The notes: generated by a model not told the origin, from the sequence alone. Numbered from the stretch's first letter, positions 32,651 to 42,955 are shown. The stretch is DNA of 64,000 bases from Flectonema sp. DT1601 (GCA_964019425.1 OZ025810.1:1054001-1118000), one strand, 5' to 3'. Numbers and translations: made by a program.

Positions 32651-33496
32651 ATGAAGTCAACCTTTCAAAGGTGTGGTGTTGTTATCACAACGGTCGTAGT
32701 AACGTCAGGTTTGATCCTTTTCTGCAGGAAGAGGATCAAAGTCAGATATTCGACTTCAGACATATCTGATAGTCAAGTAGAATGTATTCAACAAATAGTT
32801 GAAGAACAGCAACAGGAACTATCTGTCGTGTCATCAAATCAAGAAATCAAAGAAGAAGAGCAACCAGCCATCTCTACAGAAATCCGACCACCAAAGATGA
32901 CGTTACGAATAGTGACTCAGGAGAGAGTGTTTATTGCAGTTCCCCTCCCAAGCTGCATAACTACAATCTTATCTGCTGCACAAGGAAGGATGAAGAGAGA
33001 TCGTAAGGCCAAAGGGATTTCATGGGTTCAGTCACATCACATGCATATGACTCTTCAGTTTTTGGGAGAAATGAAAGCAGCTGATGAAAAGAATCTTGAG
33101 ACTGCTTTGAGTGTTGAACTTCGTAGTGTTCAATGTTTTGATCTCTGCTTGTCATCTCTGGGAGTGTTCCCATCAAATAGTAATCCTCGAGTATTGTGGG
33201 CAGGTGTTAGTGGTGAGCTGAATCCACTTCATAGTCTGCAACAAAAGGTTGCTGCTGTTTGTGAATCACTTCAGCTATCGTCACCTGATGGTAACCGTTC
33301 CTTTCACCCTCACATTACCATCGCTCGTGTTAAGTCTCGTAATGCTGCTTCCTTAGTGAAGTCAGGTATTGATAACTTCGCCGCTGATGAGATCTCTCCT
33401 TTTACTGTCAGTGAAGTACATTTAATGAAGAGCTTAACAGTTTCTGAAGGAAGTGTTAGTTATGAATTAGTAAAGAGGTACCCCCTGCTGATATAA
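32651..33496 (+). CDS. Membrane-anchored 2H phosphoesterase (LigT/ThpR-like)
   Basis: A 281-aa protein whose ATG follows the stretch open from TTG. Residues 8-24 (CGVVITTVVVTSGLILF) form a signal anchor followed by the basic CRKRIKVRY. An acidic linker leads to a 2H phosphoesterase domain (~95-275) with both HxT motifs: H132-M-T134 in HMHMTLQFLGE and H221-I-T223 in HPHITIAR. This is the signature of RNA 2',3'-cyclic phosphodiesterases (ThpR/LigT). A membrane anchor on such an enzyme is uncommon. The topology is inferred. Confidence 0.87.
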   Translation: MKSTFQRCGVVITTVVVTSGLILFCRKRIKVRYSTSDISDSQVECIQQIVEEQQQELSVVSSNQEIKEEEQPAISTEIRPPKMTLRIVTQERVFIAVPLPSCITTILSAAQGRMKRDRKAKGISWVQSHHMHMTLQFLGEMKAADEKNLETALSVELRSVQCFDLCLSSLGVFPSNSNPRVLWAGVSGELNPLHSLQQKVAAVCESLQLSSPDGNRSFHPHITIARVKSRNAASLVKSGIDNFAADEISPFTVSEVHLMKSLTVSEGSVSYELVKRYPLLI

Positions 33497-33607
33497 TAAA
33501 TTGATTCCTTAATCATCTTACCGACTAACTTAATTAGTTTTATGATGTACTTATATTCACGACTAACTGTATATTTATCAGGTCACATACCCCTAATATA
33601 TGCACTT

Positions 33608-34390
33608 ATGGGATGTATATCAAGCACTGAAGACCCAGCAGTGCCACGCTCGTTAGAACAACAGGGCAGTGCGAGGTATCTAAAAACTGCTGCAGTATCT
33701 GACCGTCAGGTGCAAATGATGTTGGGAAAGTATTTAGAAGGCTCTGGTACAGTTCCTAACTTATCACCTCGCGGAGAGTGCCTGACGGTGACTTCTTCTT
33801 GGAGGAAAATATCAGCATTGGACGACGACACGTTCTCGTTCTCAAATAGTAATTCTTTGAGTGGAAAACTAACTTGTGGTTCTGAACGTGTTGACAATCT
33901 GGAGAATGATCTTGAACTGGAGTCAGATTGTTGTTCACAAGTTGCAGTTGATGAAGAGTTTCCGCTACCTGATGAGATTCCTATTAGTACGGTAGAATTC
34001 GAATTACACCTGGCCTCTAATTTAGGATTTCTCGAACCACTGAGAATATGGTTTCAGGGTAAGGTACCACAACTACCAAAACTTGGTGAGAAATCTCCAA
34101 TTCTGTCGCTAGACCTCCAACATCTGAACCTCCTCGGTGAACTCAACGATCAGGGAGAGTGTAGACGACTTGCTAAAGAAACAGCAATCCGTGCAGTTGG
34201 TCAACGACATTCACTTGCGAGCTCAACATATTCCTATTCAAAGAAAAACCGTAAAGCACCTTATTGTAAAGCAGCTAATATAACTCCAAATATTACTTTA
34301 CAGATAACAGGAAGCAGATATGAAATTGACGATATTCATATGTTGGGCAGCGTCGCCTCCGCTTCGAGTATTAATTCTCATAGTTTTTGA
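33608..34390 (+). CDS. Hypothetical acylated protein
   Basis: A 260-aa protein. An acceptor TATTTATCAG at 33581 removes the upstream in-frame ATGs and leaves MGCISSTEDP, a strong myristoylation/palmitoylation start (Gly2, Cys3, Ser6). The body is low-complexity with a conserved-looking segment VSDRQVQMMLGKYLEGSG and an aromatic-rich middle (LEPLRIWFQGKVPQLPKL). Family not recognised. Confidence 0.72.
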   Translation: MGCISSTEDPAVPRSLEQQGSARYLKTAAVSDRQVQMMLGKYLEGSGTVPNLSPRGECLTVTSSWRKISALDDDTFSFSNSNSLSGKLTCGSERVDNLENDLELESDCCSQVAVDEEFPLPDEIPISTVEFELHLASNLGFLEPLRIWFQGKVPQLPKLGEKSPILSLDLQHLNLLGELNDQGECRRLAKETAIRAVGQRHSLASSTYSYSKKNRKAPYCKAANITPNITLQITGSRYEIDDIHMLGSVASASSINSHSF

Positions 34391-35353
34391 TGTGGTGGAT
34401 TCCTTCGATGTAATCTGTGTTCTCATCAGAACATCAATTCCACTTTGCTGATTTCAGTTGTTACTTTTGGTTCTATTTTTTCCCCCATTCTTTTTGTGTT
34501 TTTCTATTTTATAAACGTACCTTTTCTTTGACAAACAACTGCTGGAAGGGTTGTTACTGTTTTACATTATCAACAATACCATTTCATGTCAATGTGTGCA
34601 GTCATACACTACACACGGTGTATGACATCAACCTCCCTTTATTTCTTGCTCGTATTTCTTTTTTTCACTCCAAACCAATTTCGATATGTTAACTCAACAA
34701 CGTGGTTTTACGTTGTTAGACTCTGCGAGCTTTTCAGTTCGTGTTCTTATTTACAACGATGGGTCTCACTGATGGAATTGTTTGCCTTCGTGTTATCGAG
34801 TGAAAATCTCCGTCAATGATAACTTGTGAGAGCAGCAACTTCTTTCATTATTTCTAGTAGTGAAGAAAATGATTCTAAATTAAGAGCTTTCCAGTTCACA
34901 ATCTAATTCACACTCCCATCACATCTCATAGCAACTCTGGGTAGGTTTTTATGCCGTGATCTGCTAGTTTACTTTTGCCTCAAATCTTATTTTGTTGCCG
35001 TTGCCGTTGCCGTTGTTTTCTTCAAAAAAAGCGACTCTCTATTTGCCCGATGACACACGTAAGCAGCTTTCTTCTCTCATTACAATTTTACTAAGTAACT
35101 AATTAAGAAACGTTCTATTTTTTCGTGTTTTTTTTGCCCCTCTTTTTTTCTTTTTTTTTCCTTCTTCAAAACAAACATTTACAAACCAAAAAAAAAAAAA
35201 AAAAAAGAAGAGATTTCCTTTCAATGAGATTACTGTTAACTAACATTATTTAATTACAACTTGTTACATAAATCAGGTAAGAACATTACATGTGTGAGAA
35301 GGATCCCTCATGAGTCTTGTCTTTTATTGATTACTTCTTCTTGCAAGTCTCAA
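34391..35353. other. Intergenic region (~960 bp)
   Basis: Contains (GTTGCC)n near 34994-35015 and long T and A runs near 35100-35210. The acceptor for the next gene is probably CTTCTTCTTGCAAG at 35347. The 91-aa ORF at 34417 starts on a non-ATG codon and looks accidental. Confidence 0.5.
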
Positions 35354-36751
35354 ATGCCAAAATGGACACCCGGGGACATCGGAGCCTTCATATTCAACAG
35401 AAGTGATACAAAAACAGTAGTTCGAGCACTTCAATCAGTCGACACGCAATCACGTAGAAAGAGGAGAAACTGTGGAGTGTATGGTTGGCTAAATAATTTC
35501 TGTGGAAGGTGGCAATGTGACGGACATAACTTCGCTGTAGGAGTGACGGCACACGGAGCAATGACAATGCAGACGAAGGCAGAAGAAGAGTTACCGCAAC
35601 CTATCAGAGACATTCTTCCACTCGTAAAATGGGTTCCTGGGTTACGCAGACCTTCAGAAAGACCTTCTGATGAGAGTCTTGTAGTTCCTAAAAACACTAA
35701 ATTCACTTTTTCTGAGTTATTCAGCGGAATTGGAGGATTTCGTGTAGGTTGCGAGTCAGTTAGAGGGTTTTGCGTGGCCGCTGCAGAGCCAGAGCGATAC
35801 TGCCGTCAGACATATGAGGATAATTTTGGTCACCCTCCTCATTTTAGGTGCGTCACTCAGATAGAGACAGCAGCTTTCCCATCTCACAATTTACTGACGG
35901 GAGGATTTCCATGTGGACCATTTACCAGAGCAGCAGCTAATAATCGACAAGGTTTTAATGATCCTCGTGGACTTTTATTTCATCAGATTACTCGAATTCT
36001 TAAAGACGTCCAACCGGAAGCATTTCTTTTAGAAAACGTTCCTGGCGTTCTAGACCAGTCGGACACGATTGTTGCAGACCTCAAAACAGCGAACTACTCT
36101 GTGCATGTTTTTCAACATGATGCGGCTAGTGTCATTCCACAAACCCGGAAACGGGTATTCTTTGTCGGGTTTAGAAAGGATCTCGGGATTAATAAATATG
36201 AAGTACCTCAGATTCCTCAATTCAAAAGAGTTACTTCAGAAGCTTTAAATTGGAACTTATCAGATGATGATATTATGAAGTACACAATTCCTGAAGAAAC
36301 ACTCACTCGCGTCTTTAACAGAAATATGGCTCAGATCAGACAGGGAGAACGTTATGCTGTAATGGATAAGCCGTACGCTACTCTTCAATCAAGTTATAAG
36401 AAACTGACGGCTTATTGCCAACTGATTGATGGGAAACGTCTTCTCACTGAACGAGAATTCTCTCGAATGATGGGATTCCCTGATACTTTTAAATATTCTG
36501 AAGTTAGATCTTATCCACAGCTGGGTAATGCCGTCCCCCCTCCGATAGTTTCAGTGATTGCGTCAGATATCATCTCGCAGTTTAATCCAAACGTCTCACT
36601 GTCTGATGGATGGTCTGCTGCTGCTCGTCTTGCAATCAACTCTTCGAATGATTCTTCAGATATCAGAATGAGATTTGTTGATCTTCCAACTGGTCAACAA
36701 ATAACAATAAATGAACTGGCTGATGCTGAAGATGGCAGTCTTGGGTTCTGA
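35354..36751 (+). CDS. DNA (cytosine-5) methyltransferase
   Basis: A 465-aa single-exon protein. After an ~115-residue N-terminal region (with a YGWLNNFCGRWQCDG segment) come the C5-MTase motifs in order: I LFSGIGGFRVGCE (F123-G128), IV GGFPCGPFTRAA (nucleophile C187), VI LLENVPGV, VIII PQTRKRVFFVGF, and IX-X ending PQLGNAVPPPI. The glutamine of PCQ is glycine here (PCG). A target-recognition stretch lies between VIII and IX. The protein is compact, like bacterial enzymes or the DNMT6-type proteins of trypanosomatids and algae, with no chromatin-reading domain visible. It should methylate cytosine in DNA. Activity is inferred, since all other key motifs are intact. Confidence 0.9.
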   Translation: MPKWTPGDIGAFIFNRSDTKTVVRALQSVDTQSRRKRRNCGVYGWLNNFCGRWQCDGHNFAVGVTAHGAMTMQTKAEEELPQPIRDILPLVKWVPGLRRPSERPSDESLVVPKNTKFTFSELFSGIGGFRVGCESVRGFCVAAAEPERYCRQTYEDNFGHPPHFRCVTQIETAAFPSHNLLTGGFPCGPFTRAAANNRQGFNDPRGLLFHQITRILKDVQPEAFLLENVPGVLDQSDTIVADLKTANYSVHVFQHDAASVIPQTRKRVFFVGFRKDLGINKYEVPQIPQFKRVTSEALNWNLSDDDIMKYTIPEETLTRVFNRNMAQIRQGERYAVMDKPYATLQSSYKKLTAYCQLIDGKRLLTEREFSRMMGFPDTFKYSEVRSYPQLGNAVPPPIVSVIASDIISQFNPNVSLSDGWSAAARLAINSSNDSSDIRMRFVDLPTGQQITINELADAEDGSLGF

Positions 36752-36760
36752 TACTCTCTC

Positions 36761-36893
36761 TAAGACCAATTACTCCACCAACCAGGAGCGGTCATGCACC
36801 ACCACACAATGGATCGATTCTCAATCTGTCAATCCTTTCATTGTCCTGACCTAGTAAACAATTCCCTTGCTGAGCCAAGCTGCTAAGTTATAT
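36761..36893 (-). rRNA. SSU rRNA fragment, antisense, decayed
   Basis: Read on the - strand, 36893 to 36761 aligns with the SSU fragment at 55636-55897: TTACTAGGTCAGGACAATGA, AAGGATTGACAGATTGAGA, CCATTGTGTGGTGGTGCATG, CCGCTCCTGGTTGGTGGAGT. It shares lineage-specific bases (CCATTGTGTGG) but has a few small deletions. It starts 10 bp after the methyltransferase stop codon, so it lies in the 3' UTR or spacer. It is not a functional rRNA gene. Confidence 0.85.
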
Positions 36894-37111
36894 GAAGACT
36901 TGTTTAGAGTTGCCATCGCAACTCATTCTCTCTCATCAATGAATGCTTAGTCATCAGGCATTCGAATGTTTTGTATTGGTGATCGTAATTAAATATTTAA
37001 TACAGGAAACTACAACAACAACCACGCGATGATATGTTATAATGTGATGTTGAGATTATTTACTTTACTTACTTTGGTTACAACTTTTTTACAGATTTTA
37101 TTTTAATAAAA
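36894..37111. other. Intergenic spacer
   Basis: Ends with the acceptor CAACTTTTTTACAG at 37094, 18 nt before the next ATG. Confidence 0.5.
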
Positions 37112-38484
37112 ATGTCCAACATTGCTCACAAGACACAAGTTGCTCGCACACCACCTGGTTTTTTCAGGTCTGTTGCCACATTGATATCATGCATTGTTAA
37201 GACAAATCAGTCTGGACTAGAAGATCCTTTCACAGGAGCTGCGGTTCCTAGTTCTCTTTATAAGTATATTGAAAGTCTTTATGAAAGAATACCATCACCT
37301 GTCTCAAGTATGTCGAAGGCTCTTTGTTACATGGACACTGCGCTTACTGCGAATCCAACATTCCGACTCACTGAAAATAACGTTTATCGTTTTACTGCCA
37401 CTGCAATCATGCTTGCCACTAGAGGATATGTTGAGGCAGGTATGTCAACTTAATTATCATTTTTTTCTGATATTAGCACTCAGACATCACCTTGTTAATA
37501 AATAAAACAGATCGTGATACTGTCTACTTATCATCACTTGTCTGTGTACACCCTTCTAGATTACTTTCTCTTGAGAAGGCGATGATGGATATGCTGAACT
37601 GCGAGCTTTGGGTTGATCCTAAAAAACACGCGGCATACCTAGAGGTGTTAGTTGTGTTTACGGAGTCATTCGGTAATCTAGTTCTGAGGCCTTTAATAGA
37701 TGAGGAGTACAGAGCTATTGACGGAGGTGAGTTCAGAGGTCTGAAGCAGATTTGCAGAGAAAACTACGTCATGACAACAGACGTCTTTCATCTTTGCTCA
37801 CTGTTGCCAAACATCGACAACGGAGACGGAAGCGTCGCTTCAATTTTAAGAAAGAAGCTTTTAATTACACCTTCTCAATACAATAGACTAGACGGTAGTA
37901 ATATCATATCCCTGGTCACTGCCTTTACTGTCAAACTTCGAGCATCACTATCTGCTCAGTGGACTGGTGTCGTACAACAATGGCAACAAGAACAACGTGT
38001 GACGAGTTATCAAATACTGGCACACGCAAATGCAATTAAAAATCGCTGCGTTGAGTTGGGTTACTCCCCATCGTTCTTTACTGAACTGGTACCTGGAAAG
38101 GTTCGAGCTCTGGTTGATAAAGATGTCGGAAGGCTCGCTGTTGCCATTTCTTTAAAAGATTCAATTCGCGTTGATGTCGCCGCCACAACAAAAAGATGTT
38201 CAATTCTTAGAGAGGCAGCTGTGTTCTTAGTGCAAAAATTATCTCCTTCCAGATGCCCAGAAGAACTCATCTCTGATTTGTTCTCCACTCGGAGTGATAC
38301 CTTCACTGGTGCTACAGCAGCTGTTGTTGACCTTTTTGATACCACCGCAGTTCTTAATACTGAAGTTGATCTCGACAAGACAACCACATTGAATGTGACT
38401 ACTTCAACTACTCGACTGATACAAATGTCAGATCTGAGACAACCTACATTACAGTTTGCTGAAAGGAGGGGAGTTCATGGATGA
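37112..38484 (+). CDS. PHO80-like (P/U-type) cyclin
   Basis: Exons 37112-37439 and 37511-38484 (433 aa), with a 71-nt phase-1 intron. Residues ~30-165 match the PHO80/P-type cyclin domain: YKYIESLYERIPSPVSSM, ALCYMDTALTANPTFRLTEN, VYRFTATAIMLATRG, then after the intron LSSLVCVHPSRLLSLEKAMM and DMLNCELWVDPKKHAAYLEV. The cyclin box is interrupted exactly at the exon junction, which supports the intron call. The C-terminal half has no recognised domain. It should partner a cyclin-dependent kinase. P-type cyclins are common in euglenozoans and fungi. Confidence 0.85.
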
Positions 38485-38960
38485 GAGTCGTGTCTTCCCA
38501 ACTGATGCTGTTTCTGATCTCGTGGGACTATTCTATCCACGAGTCATTTCTCTCTCATATTACAATTTTCTACACGTCTATTACGATTCTTTAGTAGATC
38601 GTCCTATCGCTCGTACACAGATTCTGTTCTATTTGCACTTTATAAACGGGAAATTGCCTCTCAGGAAAAAAAAAATTGTGTGTTCCCCGACGCATGTCCC
38701 CGGAAGTGCAGGTTTGCGGTGTTCTGTTTTTCCTCTCTTTTCTCATTAGAATGTTGTTTTTTTTTATTTATTGCATGTTTCCATTACCGTTGTTTCTATG
38801 TAACAACTGTTTTGAGGGTTTTTTTTTTATTTCAATAATTTATAGTTGAAATTGCTAACCCGAATAGGTAAAGGATTTGCTTTTCTGGAAAGACAACATC
38901 GAAAAACCAACTAATCTTTCCTCTTCAGTGAAGGTTATTTTCTTTAACAGGTCGACATCA
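38485..38960. other. Intergenic spacer
   Basis: T runs. The acceptor ATTTTCTTTAACAG ends at 38950, ten bases before the next ATG. The 97-aa ORF from 38456 starts out of frame in the cyclin gene and is unsupported. Confidence 0.5.
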
Positions 38961-39580
38961 ATGAATCGAGTCTCCAACTTTACTGAAATGTTTAGCGATG
39001 CGAGGAGCAGCGTCAATAGAAGTTTGAGTGAGTTAGATTCCTTAAAGAAGCGAGTAGCTAAGTTAGAAGAAGAAAAGAAGATTCGTTTTCAACACAACGA
39101 AGTACGAATCCAAAGATTTAATAAAGCGATGGCACGAGAACAGAGTTCGAAAGCTATTGTCGCAACTCACGTCAATGAGATGATGAACATGTATGAGAAG
39201 GTATACTCTGATTGTGTTCATACTTTCTATTAATCATCTTTTTTTTTGTATTATGAAAAAAAAAGAATAGAAACTCAAAAAAGGTAAAAAATATTCGAAA
39301 TGCCATTCGCCTCGTCGAAGAAGAGAACGCAGTCCTCAAGTCTTTGATATCTGTTGAGGATAACTACGTAGTCATGACTGCTGAAGAGATTTCTAAGAGG
39401 GAAACTCTGCAGGCTGAATTACATCTTTTACAAAAGCAAATCGAACAGGAAAAAAAAGATGAAAATGATGCGAGGGTAGGTTTAAAGAAAAAATTACAGC
39501 AGCATTGCGAACACATAAATCGAAATATTGATGACCTTCGAGCACAGATACTCATATTGAGGTCTGAGAGGTCTGTTTAA
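38961..39580 (+). CDS. Coiled-coil protein (two exons)
   Basis: Exons 38961-39200 and 39284-39580 join in phase 0 to give 178 aa (MNRVSNFTEMF...). The 83-nt intron runs GTATAC..CAAAAAAG. Heptad-rich segments: VNRSLSELDSLKKRVAKLEE, then RNAIRLVEEENAVLKSL and QAELHLLQKQIEQEKKDEND. No motif beyond the coiled coil. The coil continues smoothly across the junction (MYEK/VKNIRNAI), which supports the splice. Confidence 0.75.
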
Positions 39581-39733
39581 CTTCATTTGATTTTTATTTT
39601 ATTTTATCGAACCATCTCTCATGTTCACTTCTTTTGTCGTCTACTATGACGTGAGTTGTGATTTCTGTTGTGTTGAGTGATTGAATATTTCAAAACTATT
39701 TTATCAAAACTAGTATCTACTAAACCAAATGCA

Positions 39734-40180
39734 ATGCCGCGTACACCAGGTCGACCGGCCCCTTCGATAGCTGAACCTCCAAAGCCTCCTCGAAGAAAAG
39801 TAAGAGAGACTCTGAGGAGTGAAGTTGAACATCAACAACAATCCTCTCTCACTCAGGAGGTACAAAGTTCATTCAAACTACTTGTGCAGAATGCTGTGGA
39901 AGTGTCAATAGCTCAAAACACAACAGATGATAAAAGTTGTTTTGTAGCTTATCTACTCGAGGCACTCGCTCAAAAACCAAATGACTGTCTACAACAAGAT
40001 ACTCCTGTCATTGGCGAACAGCTATGCATTGAAGTGACACCTGCTTCACCACCGCTGTTTGCTCCTAAAACTCGAAGGATGATAAAGAAAACTAAGAGAA
40101 GATCCGCTGTCAGTATTAGAGATCTCGAAATCAGTGATGATGACTTCAATGCCGAAGGTTTTTATGAATGCACCGAATGA
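39734..40180 (+). CDS. Hypothetical protein
   Basis: A 148-aa protein starting MPRTPGRPAPS. The N-terminus is Pro/Arg-rich, a central helical part (SSFKLLVQNAVEVSIAQNTT, CFVAYLLEALAQKPND) follows, then a basic patch (KTRRMIKKTKRRS) and an acidic end. The frame is open upstream, but only from a GTG. Unrecognised. Confidence 0.62.
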   Translation: MPRTPGRPAPSIAEPPKPPRRKVRETLRSEVEHQQQSSLTQEVQSSFKLLVQNAVEVSIAQNTTDDKSCFVAYLLEALAQKPNDCLQQDTPVIGEQLCIEVTPASPPLFAPKTRRMIKKTKRRSAVSIRDLEISDDDFNAEGFYECTE

Positions 40181-40449
40181 AATAATTTAAAGGAATTCAT
40201 TCTTCTTGTCAAACTGTCAATTCAAATGATGATTTCATTTTGTACCCAACTCTGTTATAGATTTATTTAGATTAACTAATTGTGTATTTATTGGTTTATT
40301 GTTGTCATTATTTATTTTGTTATATTTTAGCAAAAAAATGATCCAAATGGCTGTCTGGTATTCCAAATGGTAATGTGGAGTACGTTATTGAAGTTGTTAT
40401 TTTGTTGTTTTTAACAGCGGGAGGGGACGCACAAAAAAAAAAAAGAAAT

Positions 40450-41637
40450 ATGCCCACTTACTTCCCTCCATCACTGACTGCGGATCATCCACCACCTTCA
40501 CTCACATCACATGTGTCGCTGTCGAGTTCTGTTTCGGCTATCCCGAAGTTGAATGAATCTCCGCAAACAGATAGCAATGAACTGAGTTCTGAAGAAGCTA
40601 TTGGAATGTTGTTCTCTGCTGTGAATGGAATTCAGAGAAATGGAGCAGGGTCGGAACAAATAAAATTACTTCAAGAAAGAGTTCATATGATTCAAGGAAT
40701 GCTAAATGGATATTCTCCAAACAAGATCCAAGTAGAGACAAGGAGTATAGGTGTGCAAGCAAACACAGCTCCTGCTTCTCCTCCAACAATTATATCAACA
40801 TCTGAAGCTGAGGGTTCACCGCTGAGTTCTTCAACAAAGACTTCTCGTAGAAGAATAAAGATAAATCACAAACATCCTATTCTCTTACCACTTCATTGTT
40901 CTTCTTGTGATTGTCGCATGACACCAAAGACTTGGGGAGACCTCACTACTCGAATAAAAAGACAAGTTATTTGGGCTCAAGCAGACGTTGATTCCTACGC
41001 CAAGCAGAAAAAGACAGAAGTACAAGAATACATTAAAGATAGCTGTCAGCAATGTAAAGATCAAAAGAATATCACTCTCAGTAGTAAGAAGCTTCCGCAG
41101 AGCTCCAGGGATCTGACTCTCAGAAAGAACGTCTCTGAGAATGAGGAAGTAATTACTATGAAAGTGGAATCAATGCCACAACATTTGAGAAATGTTGAGA
41201 AGGAACGCGCTGACGATGATGTTTTGAATTTAATAAAAAACCTCGATCAGAATCCTCCAGCACAGTCTGAGGAACAGAATTCATCATTTGTGTGGAGCAA
41301 TCAGTCGATTATTGAAAGTACTAAATCAGTTGTGAAGCAGGTCGTTCCTCCTTCTGTAGCGCTCCGAGACTTTTCAAAGTCGGGGAAGGATTTGGAATGT
41401 AATCCAACAATGGATCAATTACAACTCCGACCTGAATGGTCTGCTGGAGTAACGACAGCTTGTGGGTTTACTGGGTGTCCAATTCGCTTCAACTTCTTTC
41501 AACGAAAACATCACTGCAGAGTATGTGGGTACATCTTCTGTGATAATCACACAAAAGATAGAGTTTGTGTTCCTGACCTCGGGTACGATACTCCACAGCG
41601 TGTGTGTACTACTTGTGTGAGTCAATTACCCCCGTGA
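40450..41637 (+). CDS. FYVE zinc-finger protein
   Basis: A 395-aa protein starting 29 nt after the acceptor GTTTTTAACAG. It is low-complexity to ~75, then helical (EQIKLLQERVHMIQGMLNG). A CxxC pair lies at CSSCDCRM. The C-terminal FYVE domain (~328-393) has W330, R/KHHCR around residue 351 (RKHHCRVCGYIFC), eight Cys/His ligands and the final RVCTTCVSQL. FYVE domains bind phosphatidylinositol 3-phosphate on endosomes. The R(K/R)HHCR patch is intact, so binding is expected. The C-terminal position resembles several endosomal adaptors. Confidence 0.86.
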   Translation: MPTYFPPSLTADHPPPSLTSHVSLSSSVSAIPKLNESPQTDSNELSSEEAIGMLFSAVNGIQRNGAGSEQIKLLQERVHMIQGMLNGYSPNKIQVETRSIGVQANTAPASPPTIISTSEAEGSPLSSSTKTSRRRIKINHKHPILLPLHCSSCDCRMTPKTWGDLTTRIKRQVIWAQADVDSYAKQKKTEVQEYIKDSCQQCKDQKNITLSSKKLPQSSRDLTLRKNVSENEEVITMKVESMPQHLRNVEKERADDDVLNLIKNLDQNPPAQSEEQNSSFVWSNQSIIESTKSVVKQVVPPSVALRDFSKSGKDLECNPTMDQLQLRPEWSAGVTTACGFTGCPIRFNFFQRKHHCRVCGYIFCDNHTKDRVCVPDLGYDTPQRVCTTCVSQLPP

Positions 41638-42275
41638 TCCTTAACAAAGGAAGTCAGAAGGCCTCCAAGTCAGGCGACAACTCATTACTTTAGTCGTCTT
41701 GTAGCTGTTCATATGATGCCTGAATTGAGACTTATTCATGTTCGTCTTCGTAAGTTTTTATTGTTTTTTAAGATTTCTATATTTTCGTTATCTCATTTTA
41801 ATACGATTTGATTTCCTTTTACTCGATTGCGAAGTGCTTATGATTGTACACAAAGAGAACATGGTTTTCTAACTGACGAGTCAATATTTTTGAGGACTCA
41901 CCTGTCTTAAAATTTACGCACGCGTTGTTCGCTCATTGTTTCAGTAAAAACCGTTTTTTGGTTTGGTCTGACTTTCGTTCAATTACACCGCAAACACAAC
42001 TCAGAACTCAAATAGTTAATATGAGTAGCTTAGAGATGAGGGTCTTTTTGTGTTTTGGTTTCAGTGATTCTTATTTCAGAATATGAGAATTCTATCATTC
42101 GATTTAGAACTCTCCAAATTTGTCAGTTTTCGGTAAAAAAAGTTTTTTTTTCATTTTTTCACTAACCAAAAATGAAACCAACACGTACATGGCTACAGAG
42201 GAGAAGATTTCTATTTTTTTTTTATATGTATAAAAATAAAATGAACCAACATTTCTTATTAATAAAGACAGAAAG
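41638..42275. other. Intergenic region
   Basis: T-rich, no gene. GTAAGTTTTT at ~41750 could be a UTR splice donor. Confidence 0.45.
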
Positions 42276-42734
42276 ATGAGTCCAGCGAAAAAGGAACAAA
42301 CTGAGAGGAAGAGTCTGTCGAGGAGGTGCAATCTCGTAGTTCCAGTTACGGGAATTAGAAATACTTTAAAAAAGAAATACAGACTCCCAAAAGTAGGTGT
42401 GCAACCATCTGTGTTCATTGCTGGAATTCTGCAATACTTAGCAGGTGAAATTATTACTCTCAGTCTTGAGGCTGCAAAGGCTGCTAAGAAGCGAACACTG
42501 ACCAGTCAACACATTGCACGTGCGATTAACGATGACGAAGATCTTAGAGAGGCATTTAAGTCAGTTAACATAATCGGTGGAGGATGTGCTGATAATACTT
42601 TTTATCCTGCGCTGCCCATGACATCACCGAAACCAGTAAAGATTAAGAAGAAGTCTATAAAAAAGTCTGCTCCGAAGAAGAAGAAGAAGAAGAAGGTCTC
42701 TCAAAATAAGAAAATACGTTTAGATCTCGATTAG
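42276..42734 (+). CDS. Divergent histone H2A
   Basis: A 152-aa histone-fold protein aligned to H2A: SRRCNLVVPVTGIRNTLKKK (H2A SRSxRAGLxFPVGRIxRxLR), VFIAGILQYLAGEIITLSLE ([20 protein letters not shown]), LTSQHIARAINDDEDLREAF (IxPRHLxLAIRNDEELNKLL) and VNIIGGGCADNTFYPAL. Two of the acidic-patch residues in alpha-2 are changed (E to Q and E to T), while DDED is kept. The C-terminal tail is a long Lys-rich extension (KKKSIKKSAPKKKKKKK). It could be the sole H2A of a fast-evolving lineage or a variant. Confidence 0.85.
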   Translation: MSPAKKEQTERKSLSRRCNLVVPVTGIRNTLKKKYRLPKVGVQPSVFIAGILQYLAGEIITLSLEAAKAAKKRTLTSQHIARAINDDEDLREAFKSVNIIGGGCADNTFYPALPMTSPKPVKIKKKSIKKSAPKKKKKKKVSQNKKIRLDLD

Positions 42735-42922
42735 GACCAGGTTGGCATTTCTTGTACTTTTCATCCTACTATAGAAAAAAAAAAAAAAAATGGAAAAAAT
42801 TAAGGAAAAATATTTTACTTTGATTATATTTCGTGTTACCTATTTGGAATGTTTTATTAAACCATAACGAGGATTATTCCTTGTGCGGTATATTTATCCT
42901 ATTATTCTGTTTACGGCATTTC

Positions 42923-42955
<33 letters not shown>

